The translations under genes were made by a program, and so were the position numbers. A model generated the notes under the pieces. The model was not told the origin of the DNA and made no database searches. It saw nothing but the letters and a program-made list of their open reading frames with translations. DNA of 64,000 nt from the NCBI GenBank assembly GCA_002422205.1, contig DITS01000031.1:1-64000 (forward strand), written 5' to 3'. This document shows, in pieces, positions 18,233-27,595 of the stretch. This DNA is from Alphaproteobacteria bacterium UBA6178 (GTDB lineage: Bacteria; Pseudomonadota; Alphaproteobacteria; Rickettsiales; UBA3002). Numbering within the stretch: the stretch's first letter is position 1; each line of letters starts with the position of its first letter.

Positions 18233-20146
18233 ATGACAGACGAAAAAAAACCGCTGCATTATTCTCCGTTCACTGCCTTTGTCGGCTATGAGCAGGGGAA
18301 AAATACGCTCAATCGCCATGATGAGGCGGAAAGCTATGGCAGCTATTTGTTTGGCTCGGCATTCGATATGCCCGATGGTGATACCAAAACCAACTGGAGT
18401 AGCTATTTTGGTGGCCGTACCTGCATTCGTTTATTCTCACGTGGTATTTTAGGTGCCACCTTCTATACCTTCGCAAACCACGCCATTCCCAACCAGCTGC
18501 GTGGATACGATAAGGACATGGAAAACCTTGGCAGCTTTGCAAAATATCCGCTGCGCTACGTCGCCAAATTTTTTGATACCGCCTATGGTGTGCCCATCGA
18601 ATTTTATATCCGAAAAATCGCTCCGGTAGCAGAAGCAGACAAAATGGTGGAAAACGCGCTGTGGTTCCGCCGCAAGAATAGCTTTGCAAACCCCTTTGGT
18701 CACATGGGCCGCAGTATTGGTGCCGAGGTAACTGCGATGTCTTTTGACTTTGCTATGGGTAGCGTTGGCGACGCCACTGGCCGTTATATTGCCACCACCA
18801 TCGATCCCAATGTAGATAAAAAATGGCTCAAAGACGGGCATATTGATGGCAAAGAGCTTGGCAAAGAATTAGCGGCTGAAGCCTGGAAAATTTTCAGTAA
18901 AAACCAAGGCGAAGACTGGGCAGCAGCGTTGCCTTATGTCTTCCAGATGAAATATCAGCGGCAAGCAATCAACAATCTTTATCCGGGGTTCAAATTTACC
19001 TCCGATCGCGGCCTCAATGGCGGTAGCTGGCTCGTAGACAGAGAAGGGCGTATCACCGATAGCTATTCCAAAGCTGGTGCCATAGATTTGCAGGGCCGCT
19101 TTACACTGTATAACTGGTACACCCTTATGTATCGCGATTTATATGATACGTTGGCAGATAAGTTCACTGGCCTGACCAAACATAAGGAGGAAGGTAAAAA
19201 AGAGTCAATCCTGCCTACTCATTTCGATCCGCTACACACCCCGGTTGACTGGGCAGGTAAAGGCATTCGCTATGTGGCTAAAAGCTTTATAAAATCCGCC
19301 ATTTACATGACACCAGCGGTGCCATTTTTCTGGATAACCCGCACACCACAGACCAAATATAAAGGGGTAGGCATCTATCTGGACCCGCATGACCGTATGC
19401 AGGGCGGTGTTGTCCAGATGCCGAACGGCTCGCCCTATTCATTCGCCGATAGTAACCCCGAATTTTACTCCGCATCAGGCTATACATTGCATCCCAATGA
19501 CGTGCTGAACCTAAACGGACGGCCACTGCCACATTCCGAAATCGGCTATGGATTTGACCCATTCGCCCAAGAACACACACGCGGCGCATTCGATGCGGGT
19601 ATCGCACCCTTTGGTAGTATCTGCTATAAAACGGGCGATGTCTTATTCAAAGGGCTCAAAAGCGTGGGCATCGCGCAGCGTGAAAATAAAAGGATCAATA
19701 AACAATTCGTGCATGACTGGACCAACGCGTCGCTAAGCTATACCCCCTACATGATTGCCAAAGCAGAAACCGCTCTGCGCTGGGACCGTCCCTTAATGGA
19801 TAAGGCAATTTACCGCTTTATCGATGGTATTTCATCCCTCAGCCTGCCCGAAATGACCGGTGGTCTGTCCGATATCCGCGAGCAAATCATGCATCCGCCC
19901 ACCAATCGCAAGATTGAGCAAGTCGAACAAGAAGAAGCCCTGCGGGAGCAGCGCGAAAAAGAAGCCGCAGAACAGGCAGAAAAAGAAAAATCGCCCGAAA
20001 CGAAAGTGGCCGATACGCAAGGGCAGGGGGTAATCAAAAAATCCACCGCCGAAAAAACAGCAAAAGCCAATCCTGCAGCGGATGCGGCATGGCAGGAGCA
20101 TTTTAAACACGAATCCGGTGCCCCTCAGGGCGTAACAATCCACTGA
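18233..20146 (+). CDS. Large unknown protein with charged coiled-coil tail
   Basis: No family recognised in these 637 residues. The body is rich in aromatic residues and glycine (for example SSYFGGRTCIRLFSRGILGA and TPAVPFFWITRTPQTKYKGV), with two or three moderately hydrophobic segments. The end, from about residue 560, is a Glu/Gln/Lys-rich helix (EQEEALREQREKEAAEQAE) followed by a low-complexity tail. The start at 18233 was chosen as the first ATG in frame. It is divergent from the 813-residue gene and may share its promoter region. The lack of a signal peptide leaves its location open. Confidence 0.75.
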   Translation: MTDEKKPLHYSPFTAFVGYEQGKNTLNRHDEAESYGSYLFGSAFDMPDGDTKTNWSSYFGGRTCIRLFSRGILGATFYTFANHAIPNQLRGYDKDMENLGSFAKYPLRYVAKFFDTAYGVPIEFYIRKIAPVAEADKMVENALWFRRKNSFANPFGHMGRSIGAEVTAMSFDFAMGSVGDATGRYIATTIDPNVDKKWLKDGHIDGKELGKELAAEAWKIFSKNQGEDWAAALPYVFQMKYQRQAINNLYPGFKFTSDRGLNGGSWLVDREGRITDSYSKAGAIDLQGRFTLYNWYTLMYRDLYDTLADKFTGLTKHKEEGKKESILPTHFDPLHTPVDWAGKGIRYVAKSFIKSAIYMTPAVPFFWITRTPQTKYKGVGIYLDPHDRMQGGVVQMPNGSPYSFADSNPEFYSASGYTLHPNDVLNLNGRPLPHSEIGYGFDPFAQEHTRGAFDAGIAPFGSICYKTGDVLFKGLKSVGIAQRENKRINKQFVHDWTNASLSYTPYMIAKAETALRWDRPLMDKAIYRFIDGISSLSLPEMTGGLSDIREQIMHPPTNRKIEQVEQEEALREQREKEAAEQAEKEKSPETKVADTQGQGVIKKSTAEKTAKANPAADAAWQEHFKHESGAPQGVTIH

Positions 20147-20221
20147 TCTCCACTCTAAGCTTGGCAATTGATGGCGTCACGGCTAGTCTCCTCGCAGATT
20201 AATCGAACAGGAGGATAACAG

Positions 20222-20887
20222 ATGACCGAAGTTGCCGTTATCTTATCGGGCTGCGGCTATCTCGATGGCGCAGAAATCCGCGAATCCGTACTCGCATTAC
20301 TTTATCTGGATGAGCGCGAAACGAATGTGACCGTATTCGCACCCGATATCAATCAACATCATGTGATCAATCATTTAACCCAGCAAGAAGTATACGAAAC
20401 CCGCAATGTATTAGTCGAATCGGCTCGTATCGCCCGCAGCAGCATTCAGGATCTGGCACAATTACGCGCCGATGATTTCGACGCCCTGATCATACCCGGC
20501 GGCTATGGCGTAGCCAAAAATCTGTCCGATCTGGCAAGCAATGGGAAAAATGCAACCTTGTTGCCTGACTTTGCCAATGCCATGATACGCTTTCATGCAC
20601 AGCAAAAACCCATAGGTGCGATTTGCATTACCCCTGCGGTGCTGTCGCTGGCATTAAAAAACAGCGGAGCCCAGCTTACCATCGGTGACGATGAATCCAC
20701 CGCTGCGGTTATCACCGAGGTGGGCTGCACGCACGTCAATGCCGGCTCTGCCGAAGTGGTATGGGACGAAAAAAACCGCATTGCCAGCTGCTCTGCCTAT
20801 ATGCGCGAAGATCGCATATCCGAAATAGCCAAAGGGATAAAAGCCGTGATCGATCATGTGATTGATCTGGCAAAAAGCAAAAAATAA
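20222..20887 (+). CDS. elbB: ElbB/ES1 family glyoxalase-like protein (DJ-1/PfpI superfamily)
   Basis: ElbB belongs to the DJ-1/ThiJ/PfpI superfamily. The E. coli protein has glyoxalase activity and was linked to isoprenoid synthesis. The 221 residues start with VAVILSGCGYLDGAEIRES and contain FAPDINQHHVINH, DFDALIIPGGYGVAKNLSDLA and the nucleophile-elbow region IGAICITPAVLSL with the conserved Cys. A strong AGGAGG lies seven bases before the ATG. It runs in the same direction as the following receptor gene, 46 bp away. Confidence 0.93.
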   Translation: MTEVAVILSGCGYLDGAEIRESVLALLYLDERETNVTVFAPDINQHHVINHLTQQEVYETRNVLVESARIARSSIQDLAQLRADDFDALIIPGGYGVAKNLSDLASNGKNATLLPDFANAMIRFHAQQKPIGAICITPAVLSLALKNSGAQLTIGDDESTAAVITEVGCTHVNAGSAEVVWDEKNRIASCSAYMREDRISEIAKGIKAVIDHVIDLAKSKK

Positions 20888-20933
20888 TAGTAAAAGAGCC
20901 ATATAAGAACAAGATTGCACAGGGAGTGTTAAT

Positions 20934-22241
20934 ATGAAGCCGCTAAGCTTAAATAAAATTATGGTATTATTGCTGATCGCGCTGGTATCCTCCATTGCGA
21001 TTATCATCGTGCCGCTGTTAGGCGACATCGACCTGCGGCCCTGGATTTTGGGCCATGCGGTGATCACGTCTCTTTGTGTGTTATTCTCGTTGGCATCGCT
21101 AGGGCAGGTGCGACTGATGGTGCAGGAAATAAGCTTAACGATCGGGCTGGTAATCAAAGGCAATCTGGATCGCCGCGTTAATCCCGCTGGCACTAAAGAC
21201 CAAATCGGCATCATGCAGCACCGGCTTAATAACCTGCTCGATATCATTGATCTGCTAATCCGCCCCGATAATGCCATCATCGAAGACGAAGAAGACAGCC
21301 AATATTACAATAAAATTGGCAATTCACCTTTAATGACGCTGATGAAAGAAAGCGCCGCGCCAGCCAGCGCGCCCGAAGTAACACTGCCTGTCGCACAGCT
21401 GAGCACCTTGGCAGATTATGCCAATTTAAATACAGGGATTGGTAAAATCACCGAACTGGCAACGCGCATGCAAAATGTGGCCTCCGAATTGGTAGGTGTG
21501 CTGGAGACAAACAAAATTGGCGATGGCGGCGACCGCTCCGCTATCATCGAAGCTGCGCAAGCCGCGCGCCACAATGTCGAAACCGTAGCCGCCGCCGCCG
21601 AAGAGTTGAGCTACTCCATCAGCGAAATCAGCGCACGGGTGAGTGAATCCAGCCGTATCGCCGAAGCCGCCGTCGAGCACGCCAAACGTAGCGATGTAAT
21701 CATGGGCGGGCTCAACAAAGCTTCTGATAAAATCGGCGATGTGGTCAAACTCATCACCGATATTGCGGGCCAAACCAACTTGCTGGCACTCAACGCCACT
21801 ATCGAGGCCGCCCGTGCAGGCGAGGCAGGGCGTGGCTTTGCGGTGGTCGCATCGGAGGTGAAAAGCCTCGCCGATCAAACCGCCAAAGCCACCGAAGAAA
21901 TTTCGCAGCAAATCGGGATGATTCAATCCTCCACCGGCTCAGCCGTGAAGGCCATTCACGAAATCGGCAACACCATCCGCCAGATGAGCGAGATTTCCAC
22001 CGCCATCGCAGCCGCAGTCGAAGAGCAAAGTGCCGCCACCAACGAAATCAGCCGCAATATTCAGCAGGCTGCCGGTGGCACACAGGAAGTGGCAGAATCC
22101 ATAGCCAAAATTGGCATTTCAGAAGTAAGCGGTAACGGTGTCGCTACAGCGCATGATGCGTTGCAAATTTCCAATCAACTGATGGAGCAAGCGGCGCTTC
22201 TGGGCGAGGAAATCCGCGAAGATATAAGGAAATCAGCATAA
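20934..22241 (+). CDS. Methyl-accepting chemotaxis protein with two closely spaced membrane helices
   Basis: MCPs control CheA kinase activity in response to signals. Of 435 residues, two hydrophobic helices lie at about 8-28 and 34-58, with almost no periplasmic loop, so it probably senses a membrane or cytoplasmic signal. A HAMP-like segment (IGLVIKGNLDRRVNPAGT) follows. The signalling tip is canonical: DIAGQTNLLALNATIEAARA, then GEAGRGFAVVASEVKSLADQT. The gene stops one base before the next start, so they may be cotranscribed. Confidence 0.93.
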   Translation: MKPLSLNKIMVLLLIALVSSIAIIIVPLLGDIDLRPWILGHAVITSLCVLFSLASLGQVRLMVQEISLTIGLVIKGNLDRRVNPAGTKDQIGIMQHRLNNLLDIIDLLIRPDNAIIEDEEDSQYYNKIGNSPLMTLMKESAAPASAPEVTLPVAQLSTLADYANLNTGIGKITELATRMQNVASELVGVLETNKIGDGGDRSAIIEAAQAARHNVETVAAAAEELSYSISEISARVSESSRIAEAAVEHAKRSDVIMGGLNKASDKIGDVVKLITDIAGQTNLLALNATIEAARAGEAGRGFAVVASEVKSLADQTAKATEEISQQIGMIQSSTGSAVKAIHEIGNTIRQMSEISTAIAAAVEEQSAATNEISRNIQQAAGGTQEVAESIAKIGISEVSGNGVATAHDALQISNQLMEQAALLGEEIREDIRKSA

Positions 22242-22976
22242 ATGCGCGCATTGGCATATCCATTCTTTCATCTGATTATGGGGGTAATGCTGATTGTGCC
22301 CGCAACGGCATCGGCACAATCAGAAATAATGGATCGTTACATTAAGCCGGATTGCAAAATTACACCCGCTATCGGCACTACAAAATATCCGGGCTATAAT
22401 AGCATTATGTCCTCAAACAAAATCGCCATTCCACCCGGCAAGGCCGTATTGGCAGAGGGGCAGAAGGTCTATCTATTCGCCCGCGTGTTTGATGCCAACT
22501 GCGTGCCGGTATCCGATGCCAAAATTGAGCTATGGCAAGCCAACCCTCAGGGCAAATACCAGTTTGCTACCAAAGCAGCACTGGCAACACCTGATCCGGT
22601 ATTTGCAGGTGGCGGTCGTACCTATAGCGATAATCTGGGCGAGTTTATGTTCGTAACCCTCTATCCAGGCCCTTATGAATGGCGCGAGCGTCGCACTGGC
22701 AGCAACGGTAATAGCTATCATGTCACTATTAAGCGCGCCCCGCATTTCAATATCCGCATCACCCATCCCGATTTTAAACGCGCGTGGGATACCAGCCTTT
22801 ATTTTGAAGGCGACCGCCGCAACGAAGAAGATGCGAAGCTAAAGAACGTCAAAGCTATCAATCAGCCACCACTCATGATGAAGGTAAGCCCCCGCCATGG
22901 CGAGGATTGGAACGAAGGCGTGCAGGCCAATATCGACATTATCCTGCCGCACACCAGCCCGTGGCGTCGTTTCTAG
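22242..22976 (+). CDS. Exported intradiol ring-cleavage dioxygenase-like protein lacking one iron-ligand histidine
   Basis: It resembles the beta subunit of protocatechuate 3,4-dioxygenase. A signal peptide (cleavage near ATASA, residue 25) is followed by the family block VPVSDAKIELWQANPQGKY, GGGRTYSDNLGEF and PGPYEWRERR. Tyr106 and Tyr145 are 39 residues apart, the spacing of the two tyrosine iron ligands. The motif RPAHIHF is replaced by RAPHFNI: His168 is kept, but the second histidine is Asn170, after a 10-residue insertion. Export plus ligand loss suggests altered or non-catalytic function. It is tightly placed behind the MCP gene. Confidence 0.85.
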   Translation: MRALAYPFFHLIMGVMLIVPATASAQSEIMDRYIKPDCKITPAIGTTKYPGYNSIMSSNKIAIPPGKAVLAEGQKVYLFARVFDANCVPVSDAKIELWQANPQGKYQFATKAALATPDPVFAGGGRTYSDNLGEFMFVTLYPGPYEWRERRTGSNGNSYHVTIKRAPHFNIRITHPDFKRAWDTSLYFEGDRRNEEDAKLKNVKAINQPPLMMKVSPRHGEDWNEGVQANIDIILPHTSPWRRF

Positions 22977-22977
22977 G

Positions 22978-24393
22978 CTAGTCCTTCGGCCCGATCATAT
23001 CTTCGGGGCGCACCCATTCCTTAAATTGCTCCTCGCTCAGCAAACCCAGTGACAAAGCTGACGCCAGCAAGGTGGTACCCTCTTTATGCGCTTTTTTGGC
23101 AATTTTCGCTGCATTATCATACCCGATATGCGGATTCAGCGCTGTCACCAGCATCAGCGATTCATCGCGTAATTGCTCGATGCGCGCGCGATTCGCTTCA
23201 ATCCCGACCACGCAATTATCGGTAAAGCTCATCGCCGCATCGGCAATCAGACGAATCGATTGCAGCACATTATAAATAATTACGGGCTTAAACACATTCA
23301 GCTCGAAATGTCCGTTGGAGCCAGCCACGCTCACACCGACATGATTTCCCATCACCTGCGCGCACACCATGGTCAGCGCCTCGCACTGCGTGGGGTTGAC
23401 TTTGCCCGGCATAATCGAAGAGCCCGGCTCATTCTCCGGCAATTGCAACTCACCCAAGCCACAGCGTGGGCCAGAGCCCAGCAGGCGAATATCATTAGCA
23501 ATTTTCATCAGCGATACGGCCAGTACATTCAGCGCGCCCGATGCTTCGACCAATGCGTCATGCGCCGCCAGCGCTTCAAATTTATTAGGCGCCGTAATGA
23601 AAGGCAGCTTAGTCACACGGGCCACTTCCTTGGCAAAGGCTTCGGCAAAACCTTTTTTGGCATTAATGCCGGTACCCACCGCCGTGCCGCCCTGCGCCAG
23701 CATATATAAGCGCGGCAACACCGCCTCCATCCGCGCTATGCCATACGCCACCTGCGTCACATAGCCCGAAAATTCCTGACCTAGTGTCAGCGGCGTCGCA
23801 TCCTGCAAATGGGTGCGGCCAATTTTAATAATATCATCAAACGACTTTGCCTTTGCATCCAGCGCATCGTGCAAATGCTTAAGCGCCGGAATCAGGCGGT
23901 GATGAATTTCCTCCACCGCTGCAATATGCATGGCGGTAGGGAAGGTATCGTTTGATGATTGTCCCATATTCACATGATCATTCGGATGCACCGGCTTTTT
24001 GCTGCCCAACTCACCGCCCAGCATTTCAATCGCACGGTTGGAAATCACCTCATTGGCGTTCATATTGGTTTGTGTGCCGGAGCCCGTCTGCCATACCACC
24101 AGCGGAAAATGTTCATTCAGCTTGCCATCCATTACTTCTGTCGCCGCGCTCACCATCGCATCACCCAGTTTTTTATCGAGCACGCCCAACTGCATATTCA
24201 CCGTTGCTGCGCAGCGCTTCAACACACCCAACGCCCGCACCAGCGGAATCGGCATGGTCTCGGTGCCGATTTTGAAATTCATCAGCGAGCGCTCGGTTTG
24301 CGCACCCCAATAACGGTCATTCGCCACTTCTAATGGGCCGAATGTGTCGGTCTCGGTACGGGTGCTGTTATTCAGTTTGGTCACGCTGCTCAT
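22978..24393 (-). CDS. fumC: Class II fumarate hydratase
   Basis: FumC interconverts fumarate and malate in the TCA cycle. The superfamily signature GSSIMPGKVNPTQ is present, along with GSGTQTNMNANEVISNRA, the HPNDHVNMGQSSNDTFPTAM block and TALNPHIGYDNAAKIAKKAH near the end. The frame extends to 24420, but the ATG at 24393 has GGAGG five bases upstream and the usual family N-terminus (about 471 residues). It converges with the dioxygenase-like gene with one base between them. Confidence 0.97.
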   Translation of the reverse strand: MSSVTKLNNSTRTETDTFGPLEVANDRYWGAQTERSLMNFKIGTETMPIPLVRALGVLKRCAATVNMQLGVLDKKLGDAMVSAATEVMDGKLNEHFPLVVWQTGSGTQTNMNANEVISNRAIEMLGGELGSKKPVHPNDHVNMGQSSNDTFPTAMHIAAVEEIHHRLIPALKHLHDALDAKAKSFDDIIKIGRTHLQDATPLTLGQEFSGYVTQVAYGIARMEAVLPRLYMLAQGGTAVGTGINAKKGFAEAFAKEVARVTKLPFITAPNKFEALAAHDALVEASGALNVLAVSLMKIANDIRLLGSGPRCGLGELQLPENEPGSSIMPGKVNPTQCEALTMVCAQVMGNHVGVSVAGSNGHFELNVFKPVIIYNVLQSIRLIADAAMSFTDNCVVGIEANRARIEQLRDESLMLVTALNPHIGYDNAAKIAKKAHKEGTTLLASALSLGLLSEEQFKEWVRPEDMIGPKD

Positions 24394-24490
24394 GGCTCCT
24401 CCATAGAATATCTTGTGCATTGATGTGCTCTGTAGTTCTATAAAAGCGAATCACCGATCATACAAGACGTAATCACACCAGAGCCTTCCC

Positions 24491-25114
24491 ATGCACGAAA
24501 CCCCGCCATATTGGCCCAAAGCCGTAGATATGTTAACCAAGGCCGATCCGGTCATGGCCAATTTATGCCGCCAGTTCAAAGGCGAAGCCATGCAAAGCCG
24601 CGGCGACGCGCTGCACACCTTGCTACGCTCGATCATCGGCCAGCAAATATCCGTTAAAGCGGCAGAAAGCGTATGGAATCAATTTGTTACAGCCATGCCG
24701 GAATTTTCCCCCGCTCTTATTCTGGCTTGCGAGGATGACACCTTGCGCGCCTGTGGCCTCTCGCGTCAAAAAGTGCTGTATATCAAAGAGATTTCCAGTT
24801 TTTTTGATAGCAATGCCATTACGAAAGACTATTTCAAATCCAAAAGTGACGAAGAGGTCATCGCCGAGCTTACCTCGATCAAGGGAATAGGCCGTTGGAC
24901 GGCTGAAATGTTTCTTATGTTTCATTTGCTTAGGCCCGATGTGCTGCCGCTGGATGATATCGGTCTGCAACGTGGCATTGAGCGCCATTATAACGCGGGA
25001 GAGCGCATGTCGCGCGGCGCGTATCTCGATATTGCCGCTAAATGGAAACCCTATCGCAGCGTTGCCACCTGGTTTTTATGGCGCTCGCTCGACCCCGTGC
25101 CGGTTGAGTACTAG
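24491..25114 (+). CDS. DNA-3-methyladenine glycosylase II (AlkA-type HhH-GPD)
   Basis: The enzyme removes alkylated purines in base excision repair. The 207 residues cover the HhH-GPD domain only: SIIGQQISVKAAESVW near the N-terminus, the helix-hairpin-helix LTSIKGIGRWTAEMFLMF, and the catalytic aspartate region VLPLDDIGLQRGIERHY. The N-terminal beta domain of E. coli AlkA is absent, as in many shorter homologues. It is divergent from fumC across 97 bp. Confidence 0.92.
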   Translation: MHETPPYWPKAVDMLTKADPVMANLCRQFKGEAMQSRGDALHTLLRSIIGQQISVKAAESVWNQFVTAMPEFSPALILACEDDTLRACGLSRQKVLYIKEISSFFDSNAITKDYFKSKSDEEVIAELTSIKGIGRWTAEMFLMFHLLRPDVLPLDDIGLQRGIERHYNAGERMSRGAYLDIAAKWKPYRSVATWFLWRSLDPVPVEY

Positions 25115-25204
25115 CATTCTGGTGACCCTAAAAAAAGCCACAATAACCACCAAACCGTCATAAAATCGTCATGCTTCTGCCTTACTATGTAAGAGTGAGG
25201 AGAA

Positions 25205-25219
25205 ATGCTTAAGCTATGA
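25205..25219 (+). promoter_or_regulatory. Four-codon upstream mini-ORF overlapping the next start codon
   Basis: The strongest ribosome site here (GAGGAG, 25197-25202) is followed by ATG CTT AAG CTA TGA. Its stop overlaps the ATG at 25216 that starts the muramidase gene. Translation of the large gene may therefore need termination-reinitiation, which would keep it low. The mini-ORF and the overlap are seen directly; the effect is inferred. Confidence 0.4.
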
Positions 25220-27435
25220 CCGACAAGAGAATTGAAACAGTTCTGGCAGCCGTGATGAAGGCAGAAGGTGGCTATGCCAACCATGCCCGAGACAAAGGGG
25301 GTGAAACCATGTATGGGATCACCAGCGCAACAGCGCGCGCTCACGGTTATAACGGTCCGATGGCCTCTCTAACGCAGGAGCAGGCAAAACAAATATACGA
25401 AACCTCCTATATTAGATCACGCGGATTCGACAAAATCGAACATCTGGGCACCATGGCGCAAGTGGTCAGTGCAGGGGTGATGAGTGGCAAATATCTGGAA
25501 ATCATCAGCGATGCGATGGACAAGCCAATCACCACCAACGAGCAAGCCGTCTCAGCCATCAATGAATATGTCAAAGTGCATGGTGCGGAAAAATTCTCTA
25601 AAACATTCGCTGAAGCGCGGATTACATATTACAAAGGGCTTGGGCCCGATCAATGGGCTACGTTTGGCGCTGGCTGGACCAACCGCGTCAACGCAGAAGC
25701 CAAATTATGGGAGCTGGGCGATGTGCTGCCCTTCGAGCCAAGTGTAACCGAAATCAGCACCGTCAAGCAAGCCCGTGCGCTATATGATAAATTCGACGTG
25801 TCGGTGGAAACCACAATCAATGATCTAGCCGCACAAACAGGCCGCGATGCATTCACCACGCAAAAAACTGCCCTCACAATGGTTAGCCAGCTCAGAATAA
25901 CCCCTCAGCAACTATCCGCTGCAGGCATTGACATGACCAAGCTCGAGCAAGAACGGGGACTGGTGCCACAGGAAGAGCGCGCGCGCATTGAAGCGTTAGA
26001 CGACAAAGAAAAGGCGAAGGCATTTGAAGGGCGTAAAATTATACGCGATGGTGACAACTGGTACGATCTGGACAAAGCGAAAATCGGCGATGAAAGCAAA
26101 AAACTGCTGAAAGCCGCTGGCGAAATCTATGACGGGCTAACACCTGAACAAAGGACCGACCTCAAAAGCATGGCCGATTCGGCCATTAAAGAAGCTGAAG
26201 AGCGAGCCGTGCAAAACGCACGTGAACACGCGATTGATATGAACCGTGCTGCAGGTCTGGGTGATCTTGATTTCTTTGGCGCGCTGATATTGGCGCTGAT
26301 GGCACACGCAGCAGGTCATCCCGAGCTTGCCAAACAAATCATGGATGCGGTTGTTAATCCCGGTGAGACAATACAACATGGAAACGATAGCCGAAGCACA
26401 GGTGCGGGCGGTGTCACCGACCACACCACATTATCCGACGAAAATTTAAAAGCTAAAATTGCCAAACCACTGGAAGGATCAACGCTTCGCGGTGCTATCG
26501 TCGAACTCGCCACTCGATTCGAAGGCATGAGAGAAGTAGGCACAAACGGTGGCGATTTGGTGAAATGGGTGAATGGCTACACCGGAGACCCATGGTGCGG
26601 CGGCTATGTTGATAAAATAATCGATACTGCTTTTGAGCAAGCCACAGGCAAACCATTAACCACCGGCGAAAATGACGGGGTATCAACTGGCCGTCTTTCA
26701 GCTGCTTACTATAAGCATATTGCTGAAAAGCAAGGCGCTTATTTTACGCCATCATCAGGCAAGCTGCCCAAGCCGGGTGATGTTGTGTTTTTCAGCGTAT
26801 CCGCGAATAATAGCGGCTACCATGTGGGCATGGTAACCAAAGTGGAGAATGGCCAGATTCATTACACCGCAGGCAATGAAAGCGACATGGTAGTCAATCG
26901 CTCTTATAGTGTGAACAATCATCGTGGCGCTGCAGGTATCGTCGTAGGCTATGCCGATTTAGGGCAGATCGCTAAAAATATAAGCGGCGTTGATATCGAT
27001 GCGTCGCTTGAGAGTATTAAAGCCCAATGGAAACCCACTCCCGCTGTACAGCCCCCCGCAACGCCCGCTCCCGCAACGCCCGCTCCCGCAACAGGCACTC
27101 CGCCGACAACCGGCACCGCTCCGCCAGAATCACCAACCCCTGCGTCAGTAACGTTATACCAGAATCCTGATCCAGCATTCAAGGCGCTCGTCGCGCAATA
27201 TAATCTGGATATGGGCACGAAGATTCGTATCAGTTCAGAAAAATCAAAGGCGGACGTCTCAACCCCAACAGACGACGTAAAAGCTATCCGCACCGCACTG
27301 AAAGAAAACGGTGTGACCACGGGCGATAAAAAGGGTGAAGACTCCATCAGTGGCGGCAATCTGCAACGTGCGCTCGAAGCGACTGCCGCAAAGAAAAATG
27401 AAGCGACTAAGGCCGATTCCCCTGCATTGGCATAA
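25216..27435 (+). CDS. Two-domain peptidoglycan hydrolase: GH108 muramidase plus CHAP-like peptidase
   Basis: The N-terminus (1-170) is a GH108/ZliS-type N-acetylmuramidase, with catalytic Glu17 in KAEGGYANH and GGETMYGIT. A middle region (about 180-400) is helical and charged. Residues about 430-590 look like a CHAP domain, with Cys461 in WCGGYV and His536 in YHVGMV as the likely Cys/His pair. A Pro/Ala/Thr linker (about 612-640) and an unassigned C-terminal domain follow. There is no signal peptide and there are no phage genes beside it. GH108 enzymes are usually phage lysins, so this may be a domesticated lysin or an effector that attacks other bacteria. Confidence 0.87.
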   Translation: MTDKRIETVLAAVMKAEGGYANHARDKGGETMYGITSATARAHGYNGPMASLTQEQAKQIYETSYIRSRGFDKIEHLGTMAQVVSAGVMSGKYLEIISDAMDKPITTNEQAVSAINEYVKVHGAEKFSKTFAEARITYYKGLGPDQWATFGAGWTNRVNAEAKLWELGDVLPFEPSVTEISTVKQARALYDKFDVSVETTINDLAAQTGRDAFTTQKTALTMVSQLRITPQQLSAAGIDMTKLEQERGLVPQEERARIEALDDKEKAKAFEGRKIIRDGDNWYDLDKAKIGDESKKLLKAAGEIYDGLTPEQRTDLKSMADSAIKEAEERAVQNAREHAIDMNRAAGLGDLDFFGALILALMAHAAGHPELAKQIMDAVVNPGETIQHGNDSRSTGAGGVTDHTTLSDENLKAKIAKPLEGSTLRGAIVELATRFEGMREVGTNGGDLVKWVNGYTGDPWCGGYVDKIIDTAFEQATGKPLTTGENDGVSTGRLSAAYYKHIAEKQGAYFTPSSGKLPKPGDVVFFSVSANNSGYHVGMVTKVENGQIHYTAGNESDMVVNRSYSVNNHRGAAGIVVGYADLGQIAKNISGVDIDASLESIKAQWKPTPAVQPPATPAPATPAPATGTPPTTGTAPPESPTPASVTLYQNPDPAFKALVAQYNLDMGTKIRISSEKSKADVSTPTDDVKAIRTALKENGVTTGDKKGEDSISGGNLQRALEATAAKKNEATKADSPALA

Positions 27436-27525
27436 AATATCGTCGCTCTTCCAGTATCTACGTCCTGAGTTATCAATCCAAAGATTTGCTTGTCTGGCGG
27501 GCGCATCACTCTATAACATAAACAT

Positions 27526-27562
27526 CACCCTTATATTATAAACACCATGTTACTATAAGGTG
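27526..27562. promoter_or_regulatory. Inverted repeat upstream of purB
   Basis: CCTTATA (27529-27535) and TATAAGG (27554-27560) form an inverted repeat in an AT-rich region that also holds TATAAC and TATATTATAA boxes. It ends about 35 bp before the purB ATG and could be an operator overlapping the promoter. No regulator is identified. Confidence 0.3.
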
Positions 27563-27595
27563 CATTGTTAACACCGCATATATACACGGAAAATC

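Noticed and set aside
25216..27435. Prophage around the GH108 muramidase
   Set aside because: Neighbours are a DNA glycosylase and purB; no integrase, portal, capsid, tail or holin genes are seen.
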